Of a stretch of DNA of 64,000 nt, positions 29,039 to 37,179 are shown piece by piece; the first letter of the stretch is position 1; every line of letters begins with the position of its first letter. Under the pieces are notes generated by a model. The model was not told the DNA's origin, searched no databases, and saw nothing but the letters and a program-made list of their open reading frames with translations. A program made the translations under genes and the position numbers. The stretch comes from Pseudomonas sp. PSB18. GTDB taxonomy: Bacteria > Pseudomonadota > Gammaproteobacteria > Pseudomonadales > Pseudomonadaceae. The stretch spans positions 310,001 through 374,000 of the forward strand of contig NZ_NOIN01000006.1 of the NCBI RefSeq assembly GCF_014596565.1, in the 5' to 3' direction.

Positions 29039-29566
29039 TCACGCCTGCGTGAACGTACCGACGCCGCTACCGGAGAACTCTCCGTCAAAATCAGGTGGAG
29101 ACTGCTGGGGATTGACCAGCACGGCCTGCAAGCGGGTCCCATCGGAGATGTACACCTTGATTGAGCCAGCGCTCATCGACAGCTGTAGTTTCAACTGGAC
29201 CCCGATGAGACTCACGGCATCAGGCGCCGTACCCAACAGGTACAGATTGGAGGTATTCAAATGGGTGCCCGTGCCGGTCGCCTGGCCTGAAAATCGCACC
29301 CGGATGCCCTGTTGAGGCGCATCTGGGCCAATCATGGCGGACAAAGCCGTGATCTGAATCGTTTCGGTGTGGGACCCGTCAACGCTGTCGCCACTTTCGA
29401 AGCGGAAGTAACCACAAATGCCCTGTTGAGATCCGACCCCAGCCAGGGAGTGAGGATGTTCGTTCTGATCTTGCAGCCGTTTGACTTCTACGTCATAAGC
29501 CGCTTGAGACTGTTTTTTAAGCGCGTCGACTTGGCCAGGTGCGATGTCCTGAAGAGACAGATTCAT
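29039..29566 (-). CDS. Hypothetical protein, probably beta-rich
   Basis: This 175-residue protein of unknown function has no signal peptide. The first 40 residues are helical and polar (DALKKQSQAAYDVEVKRLQDQ). The rest alternates hydrophobic and Thr/Ser-rich strands (TETIQITALSAMIG, GIRVRFSGQATGTG, VQLKLQLSMSAGSIKVYISDG), which suggests a beta barrel or sandwich, and it ends in a Gly-rich FSGSGVGTF. The start at 29566 has AAAAGGGA eight bases upstream. I could not assign a family. Confidence 0.65.
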   Translation of the reverse strand: MNLSLQDIAPGQVDALKKQSQAAYDVEVKRLQDQNEHPHSLAGVGSQQGICGYFRFESGDSVDGSHTETIQITALSAMIGPDAPQQGIRVRFSGQATGTGTHLNTSNLYLLGTAPDAVSLIGVQLKLQLSMSAGSIKVYISDGTRLQAVLVNPQQSPPDFDGEFSGSGVGTFTQA

Positions 29567-29718
29567 AGCTAAAATCCCTTTTGAGATACCTGGAGACAAT
29601 CCGCCTCTCTCGGTCGGCGCCTTCCAGGCGCGGTTTCTATGATGCTACGCAATGCTCGACTTGAGCCGCTCCTTTAAATCATAAACAGGAAGCGCATACA
29701 ACTTTTACGCGACGCCCC

Positions 29719-30063
29719 TCACAACAACGGACAAGTACCAATGACGCCATCGTCCGGGCTGGAAGAGATGATTTCCACAGCCCAGCCTTGGGCAAAGACC
29801 AACTCGTTCTGCTCGACGAGGGCGAGGATCTCCGGGCAGAGTTTGTTGGCGTCTTCTGACGACCCGTCTATGACGATATTGACCGTACGATGCTCGGCCG
29901 AGAACTCGGAAGCCTGGGTCAAGGCATCCATGCCATCCAGCATCTTGCAGAGCAACGACGCGTTTTCTTCGGACTCGTCTCCCCCACTGCTGTAGGCAGA
30001 TTGAACAGTCATGGCCATCAGCAGAAAAAACGCACCCGCTATAAACCTGTTTCTCACAGCCAT
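29719..30063 (-). CDS. Hypothetical periplasmic protein
   Basis: This 114-residue protein has a signal peptide (RFIAGAFFLLMAMTVQSAYS) and a small mature domain of about 90 residues with three cysteines (LLCKM, KLCPE, GTCPLL), at least two of which could form a disulphide. An acidic SSGGDESEEN linker follows the signal. The family is not recognised. It is one of several small exported proteins in this accessory region. Confidence 0.65.
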   Translation of the reverse strand: MAVRNRFIAGAFFLLMAMTVQSAYSSGGDESEENASLLCKMLDGMDALTQASEFSAEHRTVNIVIDGSSEDANKLCPEILALVEQNELVFAQGWAVEIISSSPDDGVIGTCPLL

Positions 30064-30199
30064 GCTTCCTGGATTTTGGTGAGGGAATGCTAATGCACGA
30101 ACAGAACATCGATAAATTGCAAAGGATCAAGACACCGGACTCATTTATGCGAGAGAACTCGCTCCCGCTGGGCCGCACAGCAACCCCAGGGCAATCCGG

Positions 30200-30469
30200 C
30201 TACTTATGGGCAGGTTCGGTATTGAACGCGGTATACGGTAGGAACAATGTATCGGCAACCAGGCTGAACGGCAGGTCAGTGAGCGCCACCGGCAACAACA
30301 CACGGAGCACGCCAGCATTTTCCTCAGTGGCCCCCTTGATCACCTCGATATCCGTGGAAGATCCGCAATAGGGATGAGCACCACAACGCGGGTGATCATC
30401 AAAGGTTTCGGCAAGCGTCGAACATCCGGCCAGGAGCATGACGGTGATCGCGCCCAGAAAAAACTTCAT
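30200..30469 (-). CDS. YceK/YidQ-family lipoprotein
   Basis: This 89-residue protein has a lipoprotein signal MKFFLGAITVMLLAGC (lipobox LAGC), then the YceK/YidQ pattern: an early HPYCGSSTDIEVIKGA, then ALTDLPFSLVADTLFLPY near the end. The LPFSLVADT-LPY motif is diagnostic of this family, whose function is unknown. The start at 30469 is chosen for the signal peptide, and not the longer frame at 30514. Confidence 0.82.
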   Translation of the reverse strand: MKFFLGAITVMLLAGCSTLAETFDDHPRCGAHPYCGSSTDIEVIKGATEENAGVLRVLLPVALTDLPFSLVADTLFLPYTAFNTEPAHK

Positions 30470-30726
30470 ATGGAACACTCCAAAATTACGACGGGTGTCG
30501 GGCAACAAGCCCAAGTTACCGGAGGAACGGAAGAGGTACGGATTGAATGCGGTCCGTCCACCTCTCCGGTAATGCCCGCCACGCTACTGGAAGTCCCACG
30601 CCTCTGCCGGAACCAGTTGGCAGAACGGCCCATCCAGCGTCGCATTGTGATGAGCCACGATGTCTTCAGCGCTCATGACAGGTGAGTCCGAGGTGGTATG
30701 ACCGTCGGCCAGGGGTCCATTCAGGC
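30470..30726. other. Intergenic region with an inverted repeat
   Basis: It contains TTACCGGAG (about 30517) and CTCCGGTAA (about 30563), a 9-base inverted repeat with a wide spacer, and a 30-codon - strand frame starting MSAEDIVAHHNATL that has no ribosome site. No gene is supported. Confidence 0.45.
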
Positions 30727-31182
30727 TCAGGGAGCATTGGCACTGGACGCCGTATCCTGATCGGGCTGGGCCGAAAGCGGTACATCGAACACGCGATCAA
30801 ACACCCATTGAAAAACCAGTGAATAGAAAAAGAAAAACACAAACAGCCCCAGGTTGGTGATCAATGCCAGCCAAAGGCTGATACTCAGCCACGCGCCAAT
30901 CACGGGAGTCAGAATCAGCGTCAATCCCCCCTCGAATCCCAGGGAGTGAAGCAAGCGTCGTCGCCAACTGCGATGGCGATGGTACTGGCGGCGCTCCCAC
31001 CATTCGAACAGGCCGTTGAACAGCATGTTCCAGGCCAGCGCCACGGCAGAAATCACCAGTGACAGCTGGGTCGAATAGACCAGACCTTGATCGTAGGTGA
31101 GCGCCAGGGCCGGTGCCACGAACAGCACGCCGCCAGCCTCGTAGAGGATCGCCTGGAGAATCTTGCGGGGGGTGCCTTGCAT
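30727..31182 (-). CDS. PACE-family multidrug/biocide efflux protein
   Basis: This 151-residue inner-membrane protein is made of two bacterial transmembrane pair domains. Repeat one has ILYEAGGVLFVAPALAL and LAWNMLFNGLFEWWERR, and repeat two GFEGGLTLILTPVIGAWL and FFFFYSLVFQWVFDRVFD. The membrane glutamate in ILYE and the WNM-N-FE-WE motif are those of AceI-type proton-coupled exporters. The start at 31182 gives the normal family length. It is divergent from a LysR-type regulator, the arrangement seen for aceI/aceR. Confidence 0.9.
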   Translation of the reverse strand: MQGTPRKILQAILYEAGGVLFVAPALALTYDQGLVYSTQLSLVISAVALAWNMLFNGLFEWWERRQYHRHRSWRRRLLHSLGFEGGLTLILTPVIGAWLSISLWLALITNLGLFVFFFFYSLVFQWVFDRVFDVPLSAQPDQDTASSANAP

Positions 31183-31289
31183 CGTTGCTCTCTCGGATGG
31201 GGATGAGGAGACCACAGCCTGGCGAGTTGAGCGCCCACGCACAATTGAGCTAAATTGAGCCACGCTCAACCTGAGTAACCCACTCTCCC

Positions 31290-32174
31290 ATGTTCGCCAA
31301 ACTGCCCCTCACCGCCCTGCGCGGCTTCGAGTCTGCCGCAAGGCTAGGCAGCTTCAAGGCAGCGGCCCAGGAACTGAACATCAGCCCGGCGGCGATCTCC
31401 CATCAGGTCAAAAGCCTTGAAGCCTTTCTTGGCGTGCAACTGTTCGAACGCTCCAGCCAGAACGTACGCCTGAGCGCCGACGGCGAGCGCCTTCAGCCGC
31501 ACATCCACCGGGCCCTGCTGGATATCCAACACGGCCTGCAGATGCTGTCGCCACCTTGCGCCGCGCAGTCCCTGGTGGTGAGCACCACGCCGGCGTTCGC
31601 AAGCCTTTGGCTGATACCCCGGCTCGGGGATTTTCATCGGTTGTACCCGGATATCGACGTCAGCCTGCACAGCTGCAACGACGTAGTGGACCTCCAGCGT
31701 GACGCAAGCATCGACCTGGCGATCCGCGCCTTGTTCACCTCCGACCCACAACTGCTCGAACAGCCTTTATTGGATGAGTACTTCGGCGTCTATTGCCGCC
31801 CCGACTGGCAACCGCCCGTAGAGAACTCACCTGTCGAGCTGATCGACGTACCATGGTTGAGCCACTCAAGCGTCGCGGTCGACTGGCCTGCCTGGTGCAC
31901 CGCGGCAGGTACCCTGAACTGGCTGGATCAGGCGCGCTTCCGGCGTTATGACGAGGAACAACATGCGCTGCAGGCCGCCATCGCCGGCCATGGCTTGGTG
32001 CTGGCCAGTAATGTGCTGGTTGCCGAAGCGGTTGCACGGGGGCAATTGGTCGGCTATCGCCCTGAGGTGCGTCTGCCGGGGGCACGGTATAGCGTGGTGT
32101 GCGTGCCGGGGCGGGAGCGGCAAGCGGCGGTGCGGGTTTTCAGTGGGTGGTTGGTGGAGCAGACCAGGGGCTGA
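31290..32174 (+). CDS. LysR-type regulator (GcvA-like subgroup)
   Basis: This 294-residue protein has the N-terminal winged helix-turn-helix LRGFESAARLGSFKAAAQELNISPAAISHQVKSLEAFLG and the effector-binding domain from about residue 90 (SLVVSTTPAFASLWLIPRLGDF). PLTALRGFESAAR and ISPAAISHQVK place it in the GcvA-like subgroup. The 107-base gap to the divergent PACE exporter contains GTTGAGCG and TTGAGC motifs that could be its binding site. Control of that exporter is inferred. Confidence 0.88.
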   Translation: MFAKLPLTALRGFESAARLGSFKAAAQELNISPAAISHQVKSLEAFLGVQLFERSSQNVRLSADGERLQPHIHRALLDIQHGLQMLSPPCAAQSLVVSTTPAFASLWLIPRLGDFHRLYPDIDVSLHSCNDVVDLQRDASIDLAIRALFTSDPQLLEQPLLDEYFGVYCRPDWQPPVENSPVELIDVPWLSHSSVAVDWPAWCTAAGTLNWLDQARFRRYDEEQHALQAAIAGHGLVLASNVLVAEAVARGQLVGYRPEVRLPGARYSVVCVPGRERQAAVRVFSGWLVEQTRG

Positions 32175-32231
32175 ACATTGGGCGCTCATGCTTGTTCATC
32201 TAAAACGACAGCGTTTTCTATTGAAGGAGCA

Positions 32232-32729
32232 TCAGTCAGCATTAGGGAGTGCTTTTCCTCCAGGCGCAGACACAGCTGTAGGATGGGGAATATAAATCGC
32301 AGAAACCAGAGGTGCATTCTTCAGGCATACCCAACCGCTTTCTCCAGCATCTCCAGCGATGAGATAACTCGTATTGATTTCCACCAAGAGCCACCCACCG
32401 CGCCGCGCCCATTTTGCGGAGTTAGCCGCAACAGAAGTGAACTCCGGCAATTTCACCTGGGGTATCCCTGGCTGAGAGCCACCCACCTGACTGATCATTT
32501 GTTGCACGGTCGGTGCCCCACACGCCGCATTGGCCGGTTCCCCTCCCGCGCTCTTGGTAGTGACCGCAGCCTCGCAACCTGCGGCACTCCCCCCTCGGAC
32601 CAGCTTCACATTGATGTGTTTGCCAGTCCTTATCGCAGTCGCAATCACATCGGTCTTCGTGACGACGCCGTTGAGAGCGCTGACAATTCCGCTTTCATCA
32701 TTTGGAGCGAGTGTGCTGCTGGAAGCCAT
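32232..32729 (-). CDS. Hypothetical protein
   Basis: This 165-residue protein of unknown function has no signal peptide at the chosen start. Features include DVIATAIRTGKHINVKLV, a Cys pair in GGSAAGCEAAV and ANAACGAPT, and a C-terminal half GGWLLVEINTSYLIAGDAGESGWVCL that looks beta-rich. GAGGAG lies 7 bases before the ATG. Its 5' region is related to the sequence upstream of the lipoprotein gene at 36263. It may be co-transcribed with the short frame at 32732-32986. Confidence 0.6.
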   Translation of the reverse strand: MASSSTLAPNDESGIVSALNGVVTKTDVIATAIRTGKHINVKLVRGGSAAGCEAAVTTKSAGGEPANAACGAPTVQQMISQVGGSQPGIPQVKLPEFTSVAANSAKWARRGGWLLVEINTSYLIAGDAGESGWVCLKNAPLVSAIYIPHPTAVSAPGGKALPNAD

Positions 32730-32731
32730 GT

Positions 32732-32986
32732 CTATTCTCCTCGTCCGTAAGGCGCCCGATGAATATCCGGGCAGAAACGCTGAGTATAGATAGATATGAA
32801 GTATTCCCAAGGTGAGCTACGACGGGGACGTGCTACAGCGAACGAGCCCCACCTGATCACGACCTGTGCATTGTTGGACGCGAAGGGATTGGTTGAGACA
32901 AAAGCTGCTTGTCCCCAGCGAGCCAATGAGCCACCATCCATCCCGCCACTCCTGCGCGTATAGGAGTGCACGAAAATCCCGGCCAT
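32732..32986 (-). CDS. Possible small protein upstream of the hypothetical gene
   Basis: This 84-codon frame has its stop 2 bases before the next ATG. Its last 35 codons (PRRSSPWEYF, SIYTQRFCP) match the end of the frame at 35455-36225 (PRRSSHWKRA, SIYTPSFCP), both ending in a TAG at the same point, with several synonymous differences. That hints at a translated, conserved element, but a shared non-coding leader is equally possible. The protein is basic and of unknown function. Confidence 0.35.
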   Translation of the reverse strand: MAGIFVHSYTRRSGGMDGGSLARWGQAAFVSTNPFASNNAQVVIRWGSFAVARPRRSSPWEYFISIYTQRFCPDIHRAPYGRGE

Positions 32987-33031
32987 CGTGTCGGTTTTTT
33001 TTTGAGTTATCGAGCACATAAGGACATGGTC

Positions 33032-33676
33032 ATGCGGGTTGTTACTTTCGTCATTTTTTTTGCTGGAGCACTTGCCGGTTGCTCTGGAATACCTTCAGTT
33101 CCCTACGAAGAACCTGCTCCATCAGAAAGCTTGGCCCGTGTTCGAGTTATCACGAACTCCAGCGTTTATGGAGACAGCATCATTGGCAGTTGTGCTCCTG
33201 CTACCCGTCACAAGATGGCTGAAGCCGGACGTTTCGGGCAGGACGGGACGGCGAGCATCAACTATCCGCAGTACCCTCTGAAGACCGCGAACATTGGCAT
33301 GCCGCAACGGGTTATGCCCACTCTTATCGAGTACATCCCTGCCATTCGGATGGCCGAAGGGGCGTACAAAGAAGTCGTGACCGAGTATCGCGTCAGGGCT
33401 GATCTGCCCTTCCAGATTGCAACCCTCGGCGCGACCATTGGCGGCTATGGCAGCACTTACTCGTCCTGCGGTGGCCAGGCACTGGTTTACAAGCTGGAAC
33501 CAGGGAAAGACTATGAAGCTTTGGCAGGCGTGGCTAACAGCCCCAACAAAGATGGCGGGCAAACGCTTATGTGCATCCTCGGGGTTTTCGAACTCGCCTC
33601 TTTCCCTGGCACTTCAATTGTCATTCCCAAAAAGCTGACGCCTGCTGCGCCTCCGCAGGTGGCCTGCAAGAACTGA
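33032..33676 (+). CDS. Hypothetical lipoprotein
   Basis: This 214-residue protein starts MRVVTFVIFFAGALAGC, a lipoprotein signal with lipobox LAGC. AAGGA lies seven bases before the ATG at 33032, which rules out the longer frame. The mature protein contains ARVRVITNSSVYGDS, GSCAPATRHK, a beta-rich centre and LEPGKDYEALAGV, with C-terminal TLMCILGVFELASFPGTSIV. No family was recognised with confidence. Confidence 0.7.
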   Translation: MRVVTFVIFFAGALAGCSGIPSVPYEEPAPSESLARVRVITNSSVYGDSIIGSCAPATRHKMAEAGRFGQDGTASINYPQYPLKTANIGMPQRVMPTLIEYIPAIRMAEGAYKEVVTEYRVRADLPFQIATLGATIGGYGSTYSSCGGQALVYKLEPGKDYEALAGVANSPNKDGGQTLMCILGVFELASFPGTSIVIPKKLTPAAPPQVACKN

Positions 33677-33753
33677 CAAGCACAGTCCGCTATCGAGCGG
33701 GTTTCGCCTCTATCAGAAATTCAGAAATGAGAGTTAAGGATCAAACGGCGCAA

Positions 33754-33869
33754 AACCTGTGGGAGCAAAGCTTGCTCGCGATAACGACAGACCAGTCAAC
33801 ATTGCTGCTGACTGACTTAGCGCAATCGTCGGATCGCCGCCCGGAGCAAGCTTTGCTCCCACAGGTTTG
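33754..33869. repeat. REP doublet (variant, GCAAAGCTTGC core)
   Basis: AACCTGTGGGAGCAAAGCTTGCTCG (from 33754) and its inverted partner CGGAGCAAGCTTTGCTCCCACAGGTT (to about 33868) flank about 65 bases. The core differs from the other REPs in the window (GCAAAGCTTGC for GCGAGCAGGCTCGC), so it may belong to a different REP subclass. Confidence 0.85.
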
Positions 33870-33913
33870 TGGCTTAATTGACTGGCATCAAGCGTTACGG
33901 CCTGCTCTTCTCG

Positions 33914-34114
33914 TCAATGAAGAACCCTGCGGCTTTCACCAATCCTGATCCGGTCGAGTGCTCTATTTAACGCATCCAAGGCGTCGAGCAGCGCTTTCGC
34001 CTCAGCTTCCCGACCATCGCCCCAGAGGCGCTCGGCCATTTTGTTCAGGGCCTGGATAGAGCGCTCAATGTCAGCAGCGGTCACTGCTTTGCTTTCCTGA
34101 TGTTTCTTTGACAT
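33914..34114 (-). CDS. Small helical hypothetical protein
   Basis: This 66-residue, charged, probably all-helical protein (AADIERSIQALNKMAERLWGDGREAEAKALLDALDAL) has no cysteine, signal or membrane segment. The start is ATG 34114 with AGGG upstream. Function unknown. It lies between the REP doublet and a lipoprotein gene. Confidence 0.55.
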   Translation of the reverse strand: MSKKHQESKAVTAADIERSIQALNKMAERLWGDGREAEAKALLDALDALNRALDRIRIGESRRVLH

Positions 34115-34223
34115 TGATCAACCCTTCCTCAGGGCATGTTTTCTATCCATTTTCCAAAAGCTTCAGCAAAAGGCATGAGATCGACGCCCGGTCCAGCTGT
34201 CGACACGGTAAGCCATGATCGTC

Positions 34224-34769
34224 TTACTTGGCTTTCGCGCTCTTGATGTCACTGATGATTTGCTGAGAAATAGCCTGAACCTGCTTTTGGGTCATGGCCG
34301 ACATGACACCTTCCCAAGCAGATGACGACGTGTCATAGGTCCGGGTGCCGATCAGGCGACCTGATTTCAAGTCCGAGTAATCTGCGCGGGAGTTGACCCA
34401 CGCATTGCCTACCATGACGCCGGCTCCGTAGCGTGCGCCTGGGGTCAGGTAACGGAAGTTGGTCACGTTGATCTTGATGCCGACACCGTCTTTGCCGTCG
34501 AGGCTTGTTGGCTGGGCTTCAGAAAGGCGGTAGCCCGCGCGAGTCGCCTCCACTTGCAGAGCGTCATTCCACTCTTGCTTCAAGCGAGACCAGTCCTCGT
34601 TTTGTTCAACCTTGCTGTTTCCCTGGAAGTTGACGACCAGGTTCTGCTTGGCTGTCTCCTGGATAACCAATGCTTCAGTTCCGCCGCTTTTCACAGAAGC
34701 AGCGCATCCGCTCAACATCAAGACGGCAACAGCGCAGGACAGCGCAACCGAGAGTTTGGTTTTGTTCAT
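34224..34769 (-). CDS. DUF4410-like lipoprotein
   Basis: This 181-residue lipoprotein has signal SVALSCAVAVLMLSGC (lipobox LSGC). The mature part has NEDWSRLKQEWNDALQVEATRAGY and VGIKINVTNFRYLTPGARYGAGVM, with a C-terminal helix QKQVQAISQQIISDIKSAK. The pattern matches the DUF4410 family of exported proteins of unknown function. Confidence 0.75.
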   Translation of the reverse strand: MNKTKLSVALSCAVAVLMLSGCAASVKSGGTEALVIQETAKQNLVVNFQGNSKVEQNEDWSRLKQEWNDALQVEATRAGYRLSEAQPTSLDGKDGVGIKINVTNFRYLTPGARYGAGVMVGNAWVNSRADYSDLKSGRLIGTRTYDTSSSAWEGVMSAMTQKQVQAISQQIISDIKSAKAK

Positions 34770-34953
34770 TGATGTCCATATCCACAGAATGGTTGAGAGA
34801 GGTCAGGTATTCCCGCGGGGCCAGATGAGCGCACACGTTGAACGCGCAGAATTTAGCATCATTACTTTGCCACTACGAGCCGGGGGCATTATGAAGCAGG
34901 GACAGAACCACGACGCTCATCTCCCCCCCTGATTCACCGCTGTACTCCCCGCT

Positions 34954-35181
34954 CTAATCCACTGACGAGGTTTCCGGCGGAACCCAATAAGCCTCTCTCA
35001 CCTCGTCCAACGCCTGCCAGGGTTGGGTGGCGAATCTCGCATTCAGACAGCTCGGCTCATGAATGAACGCCAGCTCCTTATCGTTCTCGGACTGCTCGGC
35101 GCCACAGCTTTTGCATTTCACGATCTGATTGCGCAGCGCCCAACTTTCATGCCATGAAATCAGCTTTTCGAGGGGGGTCAC
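34954..35181 (-). CDS. Small putative zinc-binding protein
   Basis: This 75-residue protein starts at GTG 35181. It contains VKCKSCGAEQ and, 16 residues on, HEPSC, so a C-x2-C / H-x3-C set could bind zinc. There is no recognised family. An inverted repeat (35202-35234) lies directly upstream and may control it. Confidence 0.5.
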   Translation of the reverse strand: MTPLEKLISWHESWALRNQIVKCKSCGAEQSENDKELAFIHEPSCLNARFATQPWQALDEVREAYWVPPETSSVD

Positions 35182-35201
35182 TTTCCTACATCCTATTACA
35201 A

Positions 35202-35234
35202 AACCTGTACAAAAATATAAATCATGTACAGGTT
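35202..35234. promoter_or_regulatory. Perfect inverted repeat, putative operator
   Basis: AACCTGTACA and TGTACAGGTT are a perfect 10-base inverted repeat around a 13-base AT-rich spacer, 20 bases upstream of the small zinc-motif gene. It looks like a repressor operator. It is not a standard LexA box, and no regulator gene is adjacent. Confidence 0.5.
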
Positions 35235-35454
35235 ATTGGCTAGCCACTCGCGTCAACACGACTGATCCTCGGGAGTCTTACAGGATTTAGCCCCATCATC
35301 TTCAAAGCCTTTATCTCGAGCGTGCCAGCAGCCGCCAGAAGAAACCGAGCATGGTCAGTCCTGACCTGATAGCGTTGCGGGCAAGGGTCATGGATGGGTG
35401 CAGCGAATGGGCAAAACCAGGGGTTCCAATGTCAGGCCGGAATAAGGAACGTTA

Positions 35455-36225
35455 ATGCCGTACAACTACACGAACGGCCGCTATCTGGTCTTCAAAGGCC
35501 ATGGCAGCGATGGGGCACCCTTGGGTCGGATTCACCAGGACGGAAAAGTTCGAAACTACTTGGGTGAGCCGCTGTACTACGTCGACATTGACGAACGTGC
35601 GTTCATTTCGGTCGATTTTATCTTTCAAGGGGATATACAAAAATGTCGCGGCACGTTTTATGTGCTCAGCGACAAAACGCTTTTCACATTCGCCGAGATG
35701 AAAGTTGCGCCACTGGGAAACGAGACCGAGGAGCAGGCGCTCCACAGGGAGTTCAAAAGAAGGGCGCTCAGTTTGGCAGGGCAGATCGTCGAGGCCAAAA
35801 ATGAGATGGTGCAGGCACGCTTGGATATGGCCTGGTCCGATTTGAACCCTTTTCGCCGCTTCCGTGCCTTCTTCGAAGGTCGGGCCCGCAGGAAGCGAGC
35901 ATCACCTGGGTGGCAGTGCAATGGAGCAGAAAGAGATCATGAACTCAGATCGAGCGCTGCCCCTTTGTCAGTCGCGACACTGGTCTTGTGGGCTGCGAAA
36001 TCCAGGAACAAGCAGACAGATCACAAGTATGAGACGGTCCGATTACATGTGAATTCAAGCGGTGCCCTGCCCCCAGCGGTCTGGTTTCCGCCGATTGCGG
36101 TGGGTCGTATAGCGTCATTTGCAGCAACGCCTCGCCGTAGCTCGCATTGGAAAAGGGCCCTGTCTATCTACACGCCCAGTTTCTGCCCGCACCCTTATCG
36201 ACCGCCTTCACGGACGAGGAAATAG
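35455..36225 (+). CDS. Hypothetical protein with a probable non-native C-terminal extension
   Basis: The first 145 or so residues look like a real cytoplasmic protein (RYLVFKGHGSDGAPLGRIHQDGKVRNYLGEPLYYVDIDERAF, then a helical EEQALHREFKRRALSLAGQI). From about residue 150 the composition changes (PGWQCNGAERDHELRSS) and the final 50 codons fall in the sequence shared with 32732-32835. The frame may have lost its own stop and run into another element. Function unknown. Confidence 0.5.
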   Translation: MPYNYTNGRYLVFKGHGSDGAPLGRIHQDGKVRNYLGEPLYYVDIDERAFISVDFIFQGDIQKCRGTFYVLSDKTLFTFAEMKVAPLGNETEEQALHREFKRRALSLAGQIVEAKNEMVQARLDMAWSDLNPFRRFRAFFEGRARRKRASPGWQCNGAERDHELRSSAAPLSVATLVLWAAKSRNKQTDHKYETVRLHVNSSGALPPAVWFPPIAVGRIASFAATPRRSSHWKRALSIYTPSFCPHPYRPPSRTRK

Positions 36226-36262
36226 ACGGTGATCAGCCATGTTGCAGATTGATCAGGACTTT

Positions 36263-36511
36263 ATGAAAAAGCTGGTTTTGGCACTCTCTCTGGTTACATT
36301 GGCCGCCTGCACCCCTTACAGATCCCTGGCCTCGACAGATCCAAACTGGATGCGTCTTGGTGGAGATGAGCCTGAAGGCTATCCAAGGACATTTGTCGAG
36401 AACCTGAGCGGCCATTGCTCTCTGGTGACCGAGTCATGGTCTGAAGGAAGAATCAATGGTCGTCTCCTATGGACCAAGCACCAGTCTCGACAGTCTGTTG
36501 CCTGCCCATAG
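36263..36511 (+). CDS. Small hypothetical lipoprotein
   Basis: This 82-residue protein has the lipoprotein signal MKKLVLALSLVTLAAC. The ATG at 36263 has AGGA six bases upstream; an in-frame ATG at 36239 lacks that support. The mature part (DPNWMRLGGDEPEGYPRTF, then NLSGHCSLVTESW) is not recognised. It lies just downstream of the leader-like sequence shared with the gene at 32729. Confidence 0.6.
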   Translation: MKKLVLALSLVTLAACTPYRSLASTDPNWMRLGGDEPEGYPRTFVENLSGHCSLVTESWSEGRINGRLLWTKHQSRQSVACP

Positions 36512-36534
36512 CGTCTATGCCGGGAGGTGTCAGG

Positions 36535-37095
36535 TCACAACTTAGCCCGCCACGGTGCAAGAGCCCCTTCGAAAAGTGAAAAGGCACGATGCATGAAACG
36601 ATTGAAGCGAGCGGCATCACGCCGCAGCCCTGCCTGCTGACCGCCAATCAGGCATAAATGGGCCATCTGCCCCATCACTTCTGCTTCGCCTGGCCTCTGG
36701 ACCAAGCGGCGGCAGGTCCGTATCGCGAAGTCCAGTCGTCTTGTGTCGACACGCTGCTGAAACTCGCCTACCAACGGATCGTGCAGCGACCAGGCTCGGA
36801 TGGAAACTTCCCGTCCAGGTTGTTTCTCAGCGGCAATACTCAAGTAGCGTTTCAAGGTCTCGCCCGCGCTACGCCCCTGCGCCGCATAAGCGAGCATGCG
36901 CTCCGTGTAATCTTCTTCCCAAGCGGCCAGCAAAGTGCGGACAAAGTCTTCGCGATTGCGGAAATGGTGATAGAACGATCCACGGGTCACATTCAATCGG
37001 CGCGATAGACTCTCGGCCGAAACGCCCAGGTGCCCTATCTGGTCGAGGGCCTCAAAACCAGCGGCGATCCAATGGTTACGCGTTAGTTTTTTCAC
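36535..37095 (-). CDS. TetR-family transcriptional regulator
   Basis: This 186-residue protein has the N-terminal helix-turn-helix IGHLGVSAESLSRRLNVTRGSFYHHFRNREDFVRTLL (residues about 20-55), then a helical ligand/dimer domain. The start is a GTG at 37095. It is divergent from the DJ-1/PfpI-family gene, with 84 bases between them containing ACACAGTCTGTATGG-type sequence, and probably represses itself and/or that gene. Confidence 0.88.
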   Translation of the reverse strand: MKKLTRNHWIAAGFEALDQIGHLGVSAESLSRRLNVTRGSFYHHFRNREDFVRTLLAAWEEDYTERMLAYAAQGRSAGETLKRYLSIAAEKQPGREVSIRAWSLHDPLVGEFQQRVDTRRLDFAIRTCRRLVQRPGEAEVMGQMAHLCLIGGQQAGLRRDAARFNRFMHRAFSLFEGALAPWRAKL

Positions 37096-37179
37096 CCGTT
37101 ATTTCGCTCCCTGTTTGGCACCATACAGACTGTGTAGGGTGGGCAACCGATTGATACGTTGCGAACACCAGCACTTGTC

